From NCBI GenBank assembly GCA_021844355.1, contig JAKBTP010000079.1, positions 1 to 5,072 on the forward strand: a stretch of DNA of 5,072 bases, read 5' to 3'. Below, piece by piece: positions 4,586 through 5,072 of the stretch; the stretch's first letter is position 1, and the number at the start of each line of letters is the position of its first letter. The position numbers and the translations under genes are program-made. Source of the DNA: a bacterium. GTDB taxonomy: Bacteria; Chloroflexota; Dormibacteria; Aeolococcales; Bog-877. The notes beneath the pieces are model-generated. The model did not search any database. It had not been told where the DNA came from and worked only from the letters and a program-made list of their open reading frames with translations.

Positions 4586-5072
4586 TCAGGCCGTGAAGAT
4601 CCGCCCCACCTGCTCCAGGCCGCCCAAGAGCGCCTCGACCTCGTCACCTCGGTTGTACAGCTGGAAGCTGGCCCTGGTGGTCGCCGCGACCCCCAGCCGG
4701 CGCATCAGCGGCTGGCAGCAGTGGTGGCCCGCACGGACGGCGACCCCCTCCCGGTCCAGGATCGTCCCCACGTCGTGGGGGTGGATCCCCTCCAGGTTGA
4801 AGGAGACGATCCCCAGCCGGTCCTCGCCCCGCGGCCCGTACTGGACCAGCCCCGGAACCTCGGAGAGCGCCTCGATGGCGTAGTCGGTGAGCTCAGCGGA
4901 ATGCCGGCGGACCGCCTCCATCCCCACCTCTTCCAGGTAGGAGATGGCCGCGGACAGCCCCGCCGCCCCGGCTATGTCCGGGGTCCCGGCCTCGAACTTG
5001 TGGGGCACCTCGTCCCAGGTGGTGTGGTCGAGCTGGACCACCGAGATCATCGAGCCCCCGGTGAGGAAGGGG
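4586..5072 (-). CDS. sufS: SufS-type cysteine desulfurase, C-terminal part (5' end outside the window)
   Basis: This is a PLP enzyme that removes sulfur from cysteine to give alanine and passes the persulfide to Fe-S cluster assembly (SUF pathway, cytosol). Only the last 161 or so codons are present; the frame runs off the right edge, beginning PFLTGGSMI, which matches the SufS PFLGGGEMI motif. FEAGTPDIAG follows about 20 residues later. The active-site loop RAGHHCCQPLM carries the catalytic Cys (codon 4720-4718), immediately followed by a second Cys, and then TTRASFQLYN, typical of group II SufS. The protein ends at the normal place with IFTA, so the 3' end is intact. The start is not visible; an ATG at 5050 is internal. 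SufU or another SUF partner often follows sufS, but none is recognisable downstream. Confidence 0.93.
   Translation of the reverse strand, partial: PFLTGGSMISVVQLDHTTWDEVPHKFEAGTPDIAGAAGLSAAISYLEEVGMEAVRRHSAELTDYAIEALSEVPGLVQYGPRGEDRLGIVSFNLEGIHPHDVGTILDREGVAVRAGHHCCQPLMRRLGVAATTRASFQLYNRGDEVEALLGGLEQVGRIFTA

Noticed and set aside
1..5072. CRISPR array or transposase gene
   Set aside because: No regularly spaced repeats and no DDE or HUH transposase motifs were found on either strand; the only recombinase is the tyrosine recombinase.

Overview
The window comes from a high-GC bacterium. By eye it is roughly two thirds G+C (not counted exactly), with GC-rich third codon positions, GTG starts and two operons whose promoter -10 boxes sit at leaderless distance from the start codon. 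These traits, together with a SufS tail of the GHHC-CQPL type, fit an actinobacterium or a related high-GC lineage. No species can be named from the sequence.

Layout from left to right. Positions 1-280 carry hairpins and a leaderless promoter. A plus-strand toxin-antitoxin pair follows: an AbrB/SpoVT-type antitoxin (281-568) overlapping a PIN-domain ribonuclease toxin (565-975). A non-coding gap (976-1343) contains the 3' part of a tRNA (T arm, acceptor strand, discriminator, about 1133-1164), a likely integration scar or att site. A second toxin-antitoxin pair of a different class lies on the minus strand: a ribbon-helix-helix MazE-like antitoxin (1679-1915) and MazF (1344-1685). Its promoter has a perfect 16-bp palindrome (1923-1938) overlapping the -10 box. 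A 527-bp gap (1939-2465) has no convincing gene but several nested inverted repeats, including a pair that could form a pseudoknot. A complete tyrosine recombinase (2466-3941, minus strand) follows, with an unusual C-terminal extension of about 167 residues. Another long gap (3942-4585) holds hairpins, a GATC cluster and an orphan perfect Shine-Dalgarno-like string. The window ends in the 3' part of sufS (4586 to beyond 5072, minus strand), a core iron-sulfur cluster assembly gene.

Interpretation: sufS looks like chromosomal backbone. Everything to its left reads as accessory DNA: an integrase, a tRNA 3' remnant and two toxin-antitoxin modules that converge on that remnant. sufU often follows sufS, but none is recognisable here, so the accessory segment may begin just downstream of sufS. 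I did not find a clearly new multi-gene system. The most unusual signals are the unexplained structured gap at 2130-2450, the integrase's extra C-terminal domain, and the tRNA-like sequences on either side of the first toxin-antitoxin pair.
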